Source of the DNA: Streptosporangium brasiliense
GTDB lineage: Bacteria; Actinomycetota; Actinomycetes; Streptosporangiales; Streptosporangiaceae
Assembly: GCF_030811595.1 (NCBI RefSeq)
Contig: NZ_JAUSRB010000002.1
Span: 1,922,001 to 1,986,000, forward strand
Length of the DNA: 64,000 bases
Reading direction: 5' to 3'
Shown here: one piece after another, positions 43,519-51,471 of the stretch
How the letters are laid out: every line of letters starts with the position of its first letter
Position numbering within the stretch: position 1 is the stretch's first letter
The notes under the pieces: model-generated
Database searches by the model: none
What the model was told of the DNA's origin: nothing
The model's input: only the letters and a program-made list of their open reading frames with translations
Translations under genes and position numbers: made by a program

Positions 43519-44076
43519 TCACCGGGCGGTCGGCTCGAGCGATCGCCCGGTCTCGGGGTCCAGGACGATCATCCGCCCGCCCCAGAGCGCCCGATCATCG
43601 CCCGGCCTGTCGTCCAGGCGCACGTGCGAGGGATCGACCCAGGTCACCACAGGCAGGCCGTCAGCGTGTTCGGAGCTGAAGCGCTCCACCAAGGGCCACT
43701 CACGCGTCAGCAGGCCGTCGTTCTTGCGGACCACGAGCGCCCAGTCAGGGATGATCCAGTCGTCGTACAGGACACGCACTTCCAGTCCGCTACCGGTCGG
43801 GCCGGGGATCTGGGCATGCAGCTGCCAGTTGTTCACGTAGGTGACGAACCCCACCGTCATCCAGATCATCCCAAGCGCGATGACGGGCCCGTGGGGCTCT
43901 CCCCCGAGAACGAGCGCCCCGGAGACGATGATCAGGCTCGCGGCCAGGGTGCCCAGCAGGACCGGCCGGTCGAGGACCGTGTAGTGCCCGATGGCACCGA
44001 CCAGGGCGCTCGCCACCGCGAGGACCGCCAGGACAAAGAGGACACCGGCGACCCGTGTGCGTAGATGCGAACTCAT
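43519..44076 (-). CDS. Hypothetical membrane protein
   Basis: This 185-residue protein has three predicted helices (residues 9-31, 38-57 and 65-82). An extracytosolic or cytosolic domain follows, with LEVRVLYDDWIIPDWALVVR, ADGLPVVTWVDPSHVRLDDR and the end IVLDPETGRSLEP. ATG at 44076 starts MSSHLRTRVAGVLFVLAVL. There is no recognised family and no linked partner. Confidence 0.6.
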   Translation of the reverse strand: MSSHLRTRVAGVLFVLAVLAVASALVGAIGHYTVLDRPVLLGTLAASLIIVSGALVLGGEPHGPVIALGMIWMTVGFVTYVNNWQLHAQIPGPTGSGLEVRVLYDDWIIPDWALVVRKNDGLLTREWPLVERFSSEHADGLPVVTWVDPSHVRLDDRPGDDRALWGGRMIVLDPETGRSLEPTAR

Positions 44077-44359
44077 GGCGGCACGCTATGGACCGGTACT
44101 TGTGGTCCACTGGGAAACGAGTCTGAGCGCGGACCGAGACCGCGGCCCTGCCTGTCCGGTACATCCTGCGTGACGGCACCAGCGACGACCGCGGGACCGC
44201 CCTCGTGGAGTAGGTGGGGTTGCGTCCACAGATGTGGTGTACAGCAGTCGCGTACAGCGGCGCCCTCTCACGTGATCGCATGCTGCCCGACCTGCGCTCA
44301 TTGGCTGAGCGGGCCAGGACGCTTCTGGCGAGGCGGCAACCCCTTTGCGGTTCAGTAGG

Positions 44360-44545
44360 TCATCCGGCCCATGGAGTAGGACCCTGCTTCAGGACATGGA
44401 TGTCGGTCACCTCCCTGGTCGCCCACATCTCGACGTGGTATTCGAGGTGGTCGCCCTGTTCGGCGTCGTCCGTGTCCGAGTGGACGAACTGCGTCGGCAT
44501 GTAGGAGATCCGCGTCCGGTACGTGCCCGGTGGGAGGAGGAGAAC
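44360..44545 (-). pseudogene. C-terminal fragment of a hypothetical gene
   Basis: LLPPGTYRTRISYMPTQFVH, then DAEQGDHLEYHVEMWATREV and VLKQGPTPWAG have a convincing beta-rich composition and codon bias. The upstream part is replaced by the convergent neighbour on the other strand, so only the end of the gene is left. Family unknown; it resembles C-termini of small immunity-like proteins. Confidence 0.4.
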
Positions 44546-44932
44546 GTGACTGGGCCCCGCATCCTCTCGTTCGCAGCTTGGCGAGGGGGCCGCTATGTCG
44601 GCCTGGCGGAGGTTCTTGCCTCCCTTGGCTCGGTGATCGAAGACCACCGTTGGCGGCTGATCATCGACTGGCTCGTCTCCCCCGAGCTTGAAGCGATCAC
44701 CGAGGCCACGGCGAGCTCACTGGTGAGCACGAGTGAGCTCGTTGAACTGTTCAGCGTGGACTGCCAGCTCATCGATGGAGAACTCGTGGGCCACGGCGGC
44801 AGCTCGTCGGTGCCGGAGGTGAGGATCCGGGCATTCGACAGCGGCCACTGGGATGTGCGGACAGACAGCTCTGAGCTCTTGGAGAAGATCGTCATGCTCT
44901 ATCCCGACGCACATGAGCTCCCCGAGTGGTGA
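44546..44932 (+). CDS. Hypothetical protein
   Basis: This 128-residue acidic protein starts at GTG 44546, with the strong purine block GGGAGGAGGAG just upstream. It reads VTGPRILSFAAWRGGRYVGL, then IEDHRWRLIIDWLVSPELEA, ELVELFSVDCQLIDGELVGH and IRAFDSGHWDVRTDSSELLE. It looks like a single-domain immunity-type protein (mixed alpha/beta, Trp-rich). No toxin gene is adjacent, so the role is inferred only from style. Confidence 0.6.
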   Translation: MTGPRILSFAAWRGGRYVGLAEVLASLGSVIEDHRWRLIIDWLVSPELEAITEATASSLVSTSELVELFSVDCQLIDGELVGHGGSSSVPEVRIRAFDSGHWDVRTDSSELLEKIVMLYPDAHELPEW

Positions 44933-45056
44933 ACCGGCAGGGCGTGCTGCGAGCAGCCTCCGGCGGGCAGAGCTGATCGCCTCAGCCAGTAGGAACTCTG
45001 CCGGGTCCCCTGGAGTTGGTGAGGATGAGCGTTGATCGACTTCCCCGAGGGGTCCC

Positions 45057-45464
45057 ATGGTCACGGTAGACAAGACCGGTCTCATGCCGCGTGCGGCGAA
45101 GAGCGCACAGGTCGTCATGATGATTCAGGCGATGCTCGGGCTGGTGGCCGTCGTGCTGCTCTCCGGCCTTCTCTTCGGAGGGAGCGCCGAGCCGGACGGT
45201 GCCGCGGGCTTCCTGTCCTTGACGTCCATTCTTGTAGTCACCGGATTGATCGGCTGGCTGGCGTTCAGATGGGACTCGCGCAAGCGGGGTGTGTGGTTCG
45301 CAGCGGTTGCGGTCGAGAGCTTGCCGGTGCTCTTCTCCGTGGTCGGTCTTGCTCTTGATGCCGATCTCGGCGTTCACAGCATGCTCGATGTCGGCCTGGT
45401 GCTGCCGGCCGTGGCGGTCGTCCTGCTGCTCCTCCCCTCGGTGAGGGCCTGGTTCGATCATTGA
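45057..45464 (+). CDS. Hypothetical membrane protein
   Basis: This 135-residue protein has four predicted helices (AQVVMMIQAMLGLVAVVLLS; FLSLTSILVVTGLIGWLAF; VWFAAVAVESLPVLFSVVGL; DVGLVLPAVAVVLLLLP). ATG at 45057 has GAGGGG upstream. The layout is common among actinomycete proteins of unknown function. Confidence 0.65.
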   Translation: MVTVDKTGLMPRAAKSAQVVMMIQAMLGLVAVVLLSGLLFGGSAEPDGAAGFLSLTSILVVTGLIGWLAFRWDSRKRGVWFAAVAVESLPVLFSVVGLALDADLGVHSMLDVGLVLPAVAVVLLLLPSVRAWFDH

Positions 45465-45497
45465 TCAGAGCCCGTGGATCCCAAGCCGAAGGCCCTC

Positions 45498-45830
45498 TCA
45501 GCGGCAGTGAGCCCCGAAGGCGCGATTGAAGCTACGCCGTTCGATCGGTGGGCCGTTCCGCGTGGTGAAGACGAGATCGGAGACCTTCCACTTCTCACCG
45601 GCCGCCTTGCGCGCGTCCTCCTGAGTGCGCCGGCGGTGCTTGAGTGCGGTGAGGCAGAAGCCGAGCAGGGGAAGGAGGTAGGGGAAGTGAGGCCGACGAG
45701 TCATCGGTCTTGGCCGTCTCCCGATGGAGGAGTTGCCCACGGACCCGGTTGAGCTGACGGGAGATCCACAGTTGCTCGCCGCCGAGGTCGACGCAGCCCC
45801 AGACCGGCCCGAGCACCTCATCCCGCCGCC
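45498..45830 (-). pseudogene. Tyrosine integrase middle fragment, frameshifted
   Basis: One frame gives GPVWGCVDLGGEQLWISRQL, then NRVRGQLLHRETAKTDDSSA. After a shift near 45690, another gives CLTALKHRRRTQEDARKAAG, then EKWKVSDLVFTTRNGPPIER and SFNRAFGAHCR. This order matches the core of phage-type integrases between the Arg box and the H-x-x-R box. Both ends are missing. Confidence 0.7.
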
Positions 45831-45960
45831 GTACCCGGCCCTCTGCCGCCCGCCGTCCGGGAGTGCGGCCTGGGGGCCGGTCCCGGCCGGCGGCGCCCGG
45901 GCCGTCCACCGACCCGCGCGCCCGCCGTACCCAACCGATTCGACGCCCCTGCGACGCGCC
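45830..45960. repeat. Segment shared with 4505-4625
   Basis: GCCGCCGTACCC, a CGCCCGCCGTCCGGG block and GGGGCCGGTCCCGG occur in the same order as at 4519-4610, upstream of the first integrase remnant. Both copies adjoin integrase genes, so this is probably a piece of a shared element. Confidence 0.4.
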
Positions 45961-45982
45961 GCCGCGACCATATGCTGCTCGG

Positions 45983-46204
45983 ATGGACGTGATCGCGGTG
46001 CTCGGATGGCTCCTGGAACGCGATGTGAACGCCCTGATCAGGGTGGACGCCGAGCGTGGGGGCGTTCGGCCCTGGACCTTCCACGCGAGCGGCGGACCCC
46101 GAAGTGACCGATGGGCCATTCGAGCCGACGCTGACTCCGCCGAAGAATGCCTCCAGCAGGCTCGCAAGGCGCTCAAAGCTCATGGGCTGGATCTGCCGGA
46201 GTAA
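45983..46204 (+). CDS. Small hypothetical protein
   Basis: This 73-residue protein begins MDVIAVLGWLLERDVNALIR and ends AEECLQQARKALKAHGLDLP. Alternating charged helices and a short beta region (GGVRPWTFHASGGPRSDRWA) suggest a compact soluble fold. It is of a kind often found near transposable or integrative elements. No family is recognised. Confidence 0.5.
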   Translation: MDVIAVLGWLLERDVNALIRVDAERGGVRPWTFHASGGPRSDRWAIRADADSAEECLQQARKALKAHGLDLPE

Positions 46205-46312
46205 GGCACCTACTGAGGTCAAGCTGGTACCACCCTCACGATCGCCCACAGCGTCAGGCCAGGTAGACGACCGGCGCTCAGCCTCACTGGGGTTCGCGGA
46301 AACATCAACGGG

Positions 46313-46681
46313 CTATCGCGGCATCGCGTTCAGCACCTCGCGGTGTGGCCACTCGTCGGTGATCACCTGGCCCAGCAGTTCATGGGAAGTCTCCACGATG
46401 TACGGCACATGTTCCGGATCCTTCACGACGGCACGTGCGGGAGCGGCCAGAAGCTCTGCGCCCCAAGGCTCAACGGCATTGGCGACGAAGCCGGCCAACT
46501 CTAGATCGGCGTACTCCGGCGCTGTCCACACCTCATAGGCGGTCTGCAGGTCTGATGGATGCACGGCGAGCCAGAGGGCGAAGGTGGCCGAGAAGCCGTG
46601 CGAAAGCTTGACCGGCAAGAGGCATCGACCGGCGCAGGTTGGGCAGTTCCCCGCGCCGGGCACCCGTGTAGGCGGCGACAT
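46313..46681 (-). CDS. Hypothetical protein fragment downstream of an integrase remnant
   Basis: The C-terminal 90 residues (ALWLAVHPSDLQTAYEVWTA, LELAGFVANAVEPWGAELLA, VKDPEHVPYIVETSHELLGQ) have good coding bias and read like a genuine protein. The first 25 codons overlap the integrase remnant upstream in another frame. The original start is therefore uncertain and the gene may be truncated. Confidence 0.4.
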   Translation of the reverse strand: MSPPTRVPGAGNCPTCAGRCLLPVKLSHGFSATFALWLAVHPSDLQTAYEVWTAPEYADLELAGFVANAVEPWGAELLAAPARAVVKDPEHVPYIVETSHELLGQVITDEWPHREVLNAMPR

Positions 46682-46736
46682 GGAAGAAGGCCCGTCCCGG
46701 AGGCCGGGCGATCGAGCGTCCGCACTCCAGCGTCAT
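46640..46736 (-). pseudogene. Tyrosine integrase fragment (Arg box only)
   Basis: FFHVAAYTGARRGELPNLR is the first catalytic box of tyrosine recombinases (consensus AxxTGxRxxELxxLxW). Only about 30 codons remain before the sequence changes. Confidence 0.6.
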
Positions 46737-46808
46737 CCGCCGGACCGCTTGGCCGTTGATGTCCCGAGTTGACTGAATGCTCCTCGTGTTTCTAGGTTGA
46801 ACGCAAAA

Positions 46809-46825
46809 TTAGGAAAGTTTCCTAA
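46809..46825. promoter_or_regulatory. Palindromic operator before the GlcNAc operon
   Basis: TTAGGAAA-G-TTTCCTAA is a perfect 8-1-8 palindrome 20 bp before the GTG of the first gene. Position and symmetry fit binding by the ROK regulator encoded in the same operon; AT-rich ROK operators often contain such TTAGGAAAG-type half-sites. Confidence 0.65.
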
Positions 46826-46845
46826 CTTCAAGGAAGGATGCCGGA

Positions 46846-48096
46846 GTGAAACTCGCCGTTATCGGAGGCGGTTCGACCTACACGCCGGAGCTGATGGACG
46901 GATTCGCCCGTCTGCGCGACGAGCTCCCGCTGACCGAGATCGCACTCGTCGATCCCGATGCCTCCCGCCTGGAGCTGGTGGCAGGGGTTTCCCGCCGTAT
47001 GCTGGCTCGGGCCGGACATCAGGCCAAGGTCGTCGCCACCGCCGACGTCCGGCAGGGCGTCGAAGGTGCGCAGGCGGTGCTCTTCCAGCTCAGAGTGGGC
47101 GGCCAGGCGGCACGCGCCGTCGACGAGACGTTCCCGCTGACGTGCGGCTGCGTCGGACAGGAGACCACCGGCGCCGGAGGCCTGGCCAAGGCCCTGCGCA
47201 CGGTGCCGGTCGTGCTCGACCTGGCGGCCAAGGTCAAGGAGCACGCGCCCGAGGCCTGGATCATCGACTTCACCAACCCCGTCGGCATCGTGACCAGGGC
47301 ACTGCTGGACGCCGGGCACCGCGCGATCGGGCTGTGCAACGTGGCGATCGGCTTCCAGCGCCGGTTCGCCGGCTACCTCGGCCTGGCCCCCGAACAGCTC
47401 CAGCTCGGGCACGTCGGGCTCAACCACCTGACCTGGGAGCGCGCGGTCCACGTGGACGGCGAGAACGTGCTGCCCAAGCTGATCGCCGAGCACGGGCAGG
47501 CCATCGCCGACGACCTGCACCTGCCGCTGGAGCTGATCGAGCGCCTCCAGGCCGTGCCCTCCTACTACCTGCGCTACTTCTACGCCCACGACCTCGTGGT
47601 CGAGGAGCAGCGGACCCGGCCCTCCCGGGCCGCCGAGGTCGCGGCGCTGGAGGAGCAGCTGCTCAAGCTGTACGCCGATCCCGGCCTCGACACCAAACCC
47701 GAGCAGCTGGCCAAGCGCGGCGGAGCGTTCTACTCCGAGGCGGCCGTGGCGCTCATCGCCTCGTTGCTCGGTGACCGTGGCGACGTGCAGGTGGTCAACA
47801 CCCGCAACAACGGTACGCTGCCCTTCCTCGCCGACGACGCGGTCATCGAGGTGCCCTCGAAGATCACCAAGGCGGGAGCCGTACCGCTGCCGGTCGAGCC
47901 GGTCGAGCCGCTCTACGCCGGCCTGATCGCGGGCGTCTCCGCCTACGAGGAGCTGGCCCTCCAGGCGGCACTGTACGGCGGAGCGGACCGGGTGCACAAC
48001 GCGCTTCTGGCGCATCCGCTGGTGGGACAGGAGGCGATCGCCGCCGAGCTGACCGCGCTTCTGCTGGAGAAGAACGGAGGGCACCTGTCGTGGTGA
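46846..48096 (+). CDS. GH4-family 6-phospho-beta-glucosidase-like enzyme
   Basis: This 416-residue enzyme has the N-terminal NAD-binding motif KLAVIGGGSTYTPELMDGF, the GH4 metal-site segments DFTNPVGIVTRALL and AIGLCNVAIGF (metal-binding Cys), and HVGLNHLTWERAVHVDGENV (His). This matches GH4 6-phospho-beta-glucosidases, which need NAD+ and a divalent metal and act by oxidation-elimination. GTG at 46846 has AAGGAAGG upstream. It is the first gene of the sugar operon and overlaps the kinase gene. In this context a phosphorylated chitobiose-type disaccharide is the likely substrate. Confidence 0.92.
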   Translation: MKLAVIGGGSTYTPELMDGFARLRDELPLTEIALVDPDASRLELVAGVSRRMLARAGHQAKVVATADVRQGVEGAQAVLFQLRVGGQAARAVDETFPLTCGCVGQETTGAGGLAKALRTVPVVLDLAAKVKEHAPEAWIIDFTNPVGIVTRALLDAGHRAIGLCNVAIGFQRRFAGYLGLAPEQLQLGHVGLNHLTWERAVHVDGENVLPKLIAEHGQAIADDLHLPLELIERLQAVPSYYLRYFYAHDLVVEEQRTRPSRAAEVAALEEQLLKLYADPGLDTKPEQLAKRGGAFYSEAAVALIASLLGDRGDVQVVNTRNNGTLPFLADDAVIEVPSKITKAGAVPLPVEPVEPLYAGLIAGVSAYEELALQAALYGGADRVHNALLAHPLVGQEAIAAELTALLLEKNGGHLSW

Positions 48097-49040
48097 GCGT
48101 GCTGGCCGTCGACGGAGGCAACAGCAAGACCGATGTGGTGCTGCTGAACGAGCTGGGGGAGATCCTCGCCCGTGGCCGCGGCGGGCCCTTCGTACCGCAG
48201 AGCGGGGGAGTCGGGCCCGCCGCCGACGTCATCGAGAGCGTGGTACGGCAGGCGGTCGGTCTCACCGGCCAGGCCGATCACCTGGTCGCCTTTCTGGCCG
48301 GGGCGGACCTGCCGGAGGAGGAACAGGCGATCGGAGCCGAGATCTCGGGACGCGCGCTGGCCCGCGACGTCGTGGTGCGGAACGACACCTTCGCCCTCCT
48401 CCGGTCGGGAGCATCCGGCCCGTGGGGCGTCGCGGTGGTCTGCGGCGCGGGGATCAACGCGGTCGGCGTCTCGCCGACGGGGCGGATCGCTCGCTTCCTG
48501 TCCCTGGGGGCGATCAGCGGCGACTGGGGTGGCGGCCTCGGCCTGTCGGCCGAGACGCTCTGGTACGCCATCCGCGCCGAGGACGGCAGGGGCGCCCCGA
48601 CCGAGCTGGCCGAGTTGGTCAGATCGCATTTCGGCGCGGACACGGTCGAGCGGGTGGTGGTCGATGTGCACCTCGGCGCTCTGGAGCGGGAACGGCTGCT
48701 GGAGCTGACGCCAGGGCTGTTCAAGGTGGCCGCCGGCGGTGATGAGATCGCGCTCGGGCTGGTCTCGCGGATGGCCGACGAGATCACCACGATGGCCCAG
48801 GTCTGCCTCGCCCGTCTCGACCTGCTCGGAACGCCGACCGAGGTGGTCCTGGGTGGGGGCGTTCTGCGAGCCCGTGATCCGCTGCTGACCGCGCTGCTCG
48901 ACGAGCGGTTCGCGGCCCGCGCGCCGCTGGCCGAGCGAGTCGTCGCCGAACTGCCGCCCATCGCGGGCGCGGCGCTGAGCGCCCTGGACCACATCGGCGC
49001 AGGTGAGGACGCGAAAGCCCGGTTGCTCGGGCAGTTCTGA
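48090..49040 (+). CDS. BadF/BadG-type sugar kinase (N-acetylglucosamine kinase-like)
   Basis: This 316-residue ASKHA-fold kinase has phosphate-1 motif SVLAVDGGNSKTDVVLLNE, RNDTFALLRSGASGPWGVAV, adenosine-site VVCGAGINAVGVSPTGR and the signature LGAISGDWGGGLGLSAETLW, as in eukaryotic NAGK and bacterial GlcNAc kinases. It probably phosphorylates the imported sugar at O6. The GTG starts at 48090 (or 48093) overlap the GH4 stop. Confidence 0.88.
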   Translation: MVSVLAVDGGNSKTDVVLLNELGEILARGRGGPFVPQSGGVGPAADVIESVVRQAVGLTGQADHLVAFLAGADLPEEEQAIGAEISGRALARDVVVRNDTFALLRSGASGPWGVAVVCGAGINAVGVSPTGRIARFLSLGAISGDWGGGLGLSAETLWYAIRAEDGRGAPTELAELVRSHFGADTVERVVVDVHLGALERERLLELTPGLFKVAAGGDEIALGLVSRMADEITTMAQVCLARLDLLGTPTEVVLGGGVLRARDPLLTALLDERFAARAPLAERVVAELPPIAGAALSALDHIGAGEDAKARLLGQF

Positions 49041-49104
49041 GCTCCGGTGATCCCGGGCCCGCCGCGTCCTTGACGGGTAACGGAACCGCGACCTATAGTC
49101 AGCC

Positions 49105-49137
49105 GCTAACCGTCTGGAAGGTATCCGGACGGTTAGC
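49105..49137. promoter_or_regulatory. Inverted repeat before ngcE
   Basis: GCTAACCGTC (49105-49114) and GACGGTTAGC (49128-49137) are perfect inverted copies, extendable inwards by GGA/TCC. They lie 15 bp before the start of the binding-protein gene. This may be a second operator or an intercistronic hairpin that raises binding-protein mRNA stability. Confidence 0.55.
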
Positions 49138-49151
49138 GTCCAGGAGGAAGC

Positions 49152-50561
49152 ATGTCCCCTACTCGCCGCGACGTTCTGCGCGGGCTCGGTCTCGCCGCGC
49201 TCGCCACCCCCCTCGCCGCCTGCGTCACCGCCGGTCGCGACGCCGCCCCCGGCCCCACCGCCTCCGCCGCCGCGACCTCCGCGAACAACCCGCTCGGGGT
49301 GGACGCCGCCCGGCGGCTGGAGGTCGTCATCTTCAGCGGCGGCAACGGCGACAAGTACGCCGTGGACCTCCATGAGGCCGCCTACCGCAAGGCCTACCCG
49401 CAGGCCGAGATCAAGCATGTCGCCACGCAGAAGGTCGGCACCCAGCTGCGCCCCCGCTTCATCGCCGGTGACGTGCCCGACGTGGTCAACAACTCCGGGC
49501 CGGAGGCGCTCGACCTGCAGTCGCTGGTCCAGGAGGGACACCTGGCCGACCTCACCCCGCTCTTCGAGGCCCCCTCCCTGGCCTTCCCCGACAAGAAGGT
49601 CAAGGACACTCTCGTCGGCGGCGCCTACGAGAACTCGTTGATCGACGGCGTGCCGCGGGTCCTGCAGTACACCGTCGCCCATCGCGCCCTCTGGTACAAC
49701 GCCAAGCTCTTCGAGGCCAAGGGCTGGTCGGTCCCCAGGACCTGGGCGGAGTTCAACGCCCTCGGCGAGGAGGCGAAGAAGGCGGGGATCACCCTGTTCG
49801 CCTACCCCGGCCAGGTCGGCCCGTTCTACCAGTTGTGGAACCTCATCTACAGCGCCGCCAAGATCGGTGGCAACAAGGTCATCATCGACATCGACAACCT
49901 GGCCGACGGCGCCTGGACCGCCGAGCCGGTCCGGCAGGCCGTCGCCGCCTGGGCGCAGATCCAGAAGGACTACGGGGACAAGGCCTACTTCGGTCTCGAC
50001 CACACGCAGACCCAGGTCAAGCACCTGCAGGACAAGGTCCTGTTCTACCCGTGCGGCTCCTGGCTGGAGAACGAGATGGCCAAGGACAGGCCGGACACCT
50101 TTGAGTACGCCATCGCACCGGTGCCCAGCATCACCTCCGCGGACGCCCTGCCGTACGAAGCGATCATGATCGGGGTCTCCGAGGCATTCTTCGTCGCCGC
50201 CAAGGGCAAGAACCCGCAGGGCGGCCTGGAGTACCTGCGCATGATGCTCTCGAAGGAGGGCGCGCGCGGCTACACCGAGATGACCAAGAACCTCACCATC
50301 GTCAACGGCCTGGTGGACGGCCTGCAGCTCACCTCGGCGGTCAACAGCGCCGCCAAGGCCCAGGAGGCCGCCGGGAAGAACACCATCACCGACGCCCGCT
50401 TCGAGACCTGGTACAAGGAGCTGTTCGACTACGGGCAGACCCAGACCAACTCGGTCATGGCCGGTCGCACCACTCCCGACCAGTTCTGCGCGAACATGCA
50501 GAAGAAGGCGGACGAGCTCAAGGCCGACTCCTCCATCGCCAAGCAGACCCGGAGCGTCTGA
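49152..50561 (+). CDS. ngcE: NgcE-like N-acetylglucosamine/diacetylchitobiose-binding lipoprotein
   Basis: This 469-residue ABC substrate-binding lipoprotein has the signal SPTRRDVLRGLGLAALATPL followed by AAC; the twin Arg suggests Tat export before lipidation. The mature protein has solute-binding features (LEVVIFSGGNGDKYAVDLHE, RFIAGDVPDVVNNSGPEALD, YPCGSWLENEMAK, LPYEAIMIGVSEAFFVAAKG) close to NgcE, the GlcNAc/chitobiose receptor of streptomycetes. AGGAGG lies six bases before the ATG. The ATPase is not in the operon and may be the shared MsiK-type protein. Confidence 0.88.
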   Translation: MSPTRRDVLRGLGLAALATPLAACVTAGRDAAPGPTASAAATSANNPLGVDAARRLEVVIFSGGNGDKYAVDLHEAAYRKAYPQAEIKHVATQKVGTQLRPRFIAGDVPDVVNNSGPEALDLQSLVQEGHLADLTPLFEAPSLAFPDKKVKDTLVGGAYENSLIDGVPRVLQYTVAHRALWYNAKLFEAKGWSVPRTWAEFNALGEEAKKAGITLFAYPGQVGPFYQLWNLIYSAAKIGGNKVIIDIDNLADGAWTAEPVRQAVAAWAQIQKDYGDKAYFGLDHTQTQVKHLQDKVLFYPCGSWLENEMAKDRPDTFEYAIAPVPSITSADALPYEAIMIGVSEAFFVAAKGKNPQGGLEYLRMMLSKEGARGYTEMTKNLTIVNGLVDGLQLTSAVNSAAKAQEAAGKNTITDARFETWYKELFDYGQTQTNSVMAGRTTPDQFCANMQKKADELKADSSIAKQTRSV

Positions 50562-50564
50562 CCG

Positions 50565-51470
50565 ATGAGGCGGCACGGCTTCGTCGCGGGGTTCCTGCTC
50601 CTCCCCGTCCTCCTCTACGCCGTCTTCGTGATCAGCCCGTACGTGCAGGCGTTCCAGATCGCGCTGACCGACTGGCGCGGAGTCTCGGCCGGGCTCGACT
50701 TCGTCGGGCTGGACAACTTCCAGCGGATGTTCGGCAACGAGGCCTTCTGGCAGGCGCTCCGCAACCACCTGGTCCTGCTCGTCACCATGCCGCTGGCCAC
50801 CGTCTCCCTCGCGCTGCTGTTCGCCTATCTGCTGAACGCGGCAGGCGGCTCACGCGGCGGCACGATGACCGGGGTCAAGGGCTCCGGCTTCTACCGGGTC
50901 GTCTTCTTCCTGCCTCAGGTGCTCGCGGTGGCGGTGGTCGGCGTGCTGTTCAAAGCCGTCTACCGCCCCGACTCCAGCGGTGTGATCAACGGCGCTCTCG
51001 TCAGGCTGGGGGGCGAACCGGTCGGATGGCTGACCGACCAGCGGCTCGCCCTCTGGTCGATCATCGCCGTCATGGTCTGGCAGGCGGTCGGTTTCTACGT
51101 CGTGCTCTTCTCCGCGGGAATGGCCGCCATACCGAAGGACATCTTCGAAGCGGCCTCCCTGGACGGCGCGGGCCGTGCGCGGATGTTCTTCTCCGTCACC
51201 CTGCCGCTGCTCTGGGAGACCGTCCAGGTCGGCTGGATCTACCTCGGCATCGCGGCCTTCGACGGCTTCGCCCTGGTCAACGTGCTGTCCATGGAACAGG
51301 GCGGACCCGACGGCGCGACCACGGTGCTGGCCACGGAGATCTACAAGAACGCCTTCGGCTACTCGCGGTTCGGCTACGCCTCGGCGCTCGGCGTGGCGCT
51401 GTTCTTCCTGACCCTCACCTTCGCCGCTCTGACGATGCGGGTCACCAGGCGCGAGAGGATCGTCTACTGA
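50565..51470 (+). CDS. ngcF: ABC sugar permease, NgcF-like
   Basis: This 301-residue permease has six membrane helices (from FVAGFLLLPVLLYAVFVISP onward). The EAA motif is IFEAASLDGAGRARMFFSVT followed by LPLLWE. It starts four bases after the ngcE stop and ends two bases before ngcG. It forms the channel with NgcG. Confidence 0.92.
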   Translation: MRRHGFVAGFLLLPVLLYAVFVISPYVQAFQIALTDWRGVSAGLDFVGLDNFQRMFGNEAFWQALRNHLVLLVTMPLATVSLALLFAYLLNAAGGSRGGTMTGVKGSGFYRVVFFLPQVLAVAVVGVLFKAVYRPDSSGVINGALVRLGGEPVGWLTDQRLALWSIIAVMVWQAVGFYVVLFSAGMAAIPKDIFEAASLDGAGRARMFFSVTLPLLWETVQVGWIYLGIAAFDGFALVNVLSMEQGGPDGATTVLATEIYKNAFGYSRFGYASALGVALFFLTLTFAALTMRVTRRERIVY

Positions 51471-51471
51471 C

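Noticed and set aside
47943-50768. A 941-codon open frame on the minus strand
   Set aside because: It is antisense to the kinase, ngcE and ngcF genes and has the low-complexity Gly/Leu/Val/His composition of a GC-rich shadow frame. The plus-strand genes have clear domains.
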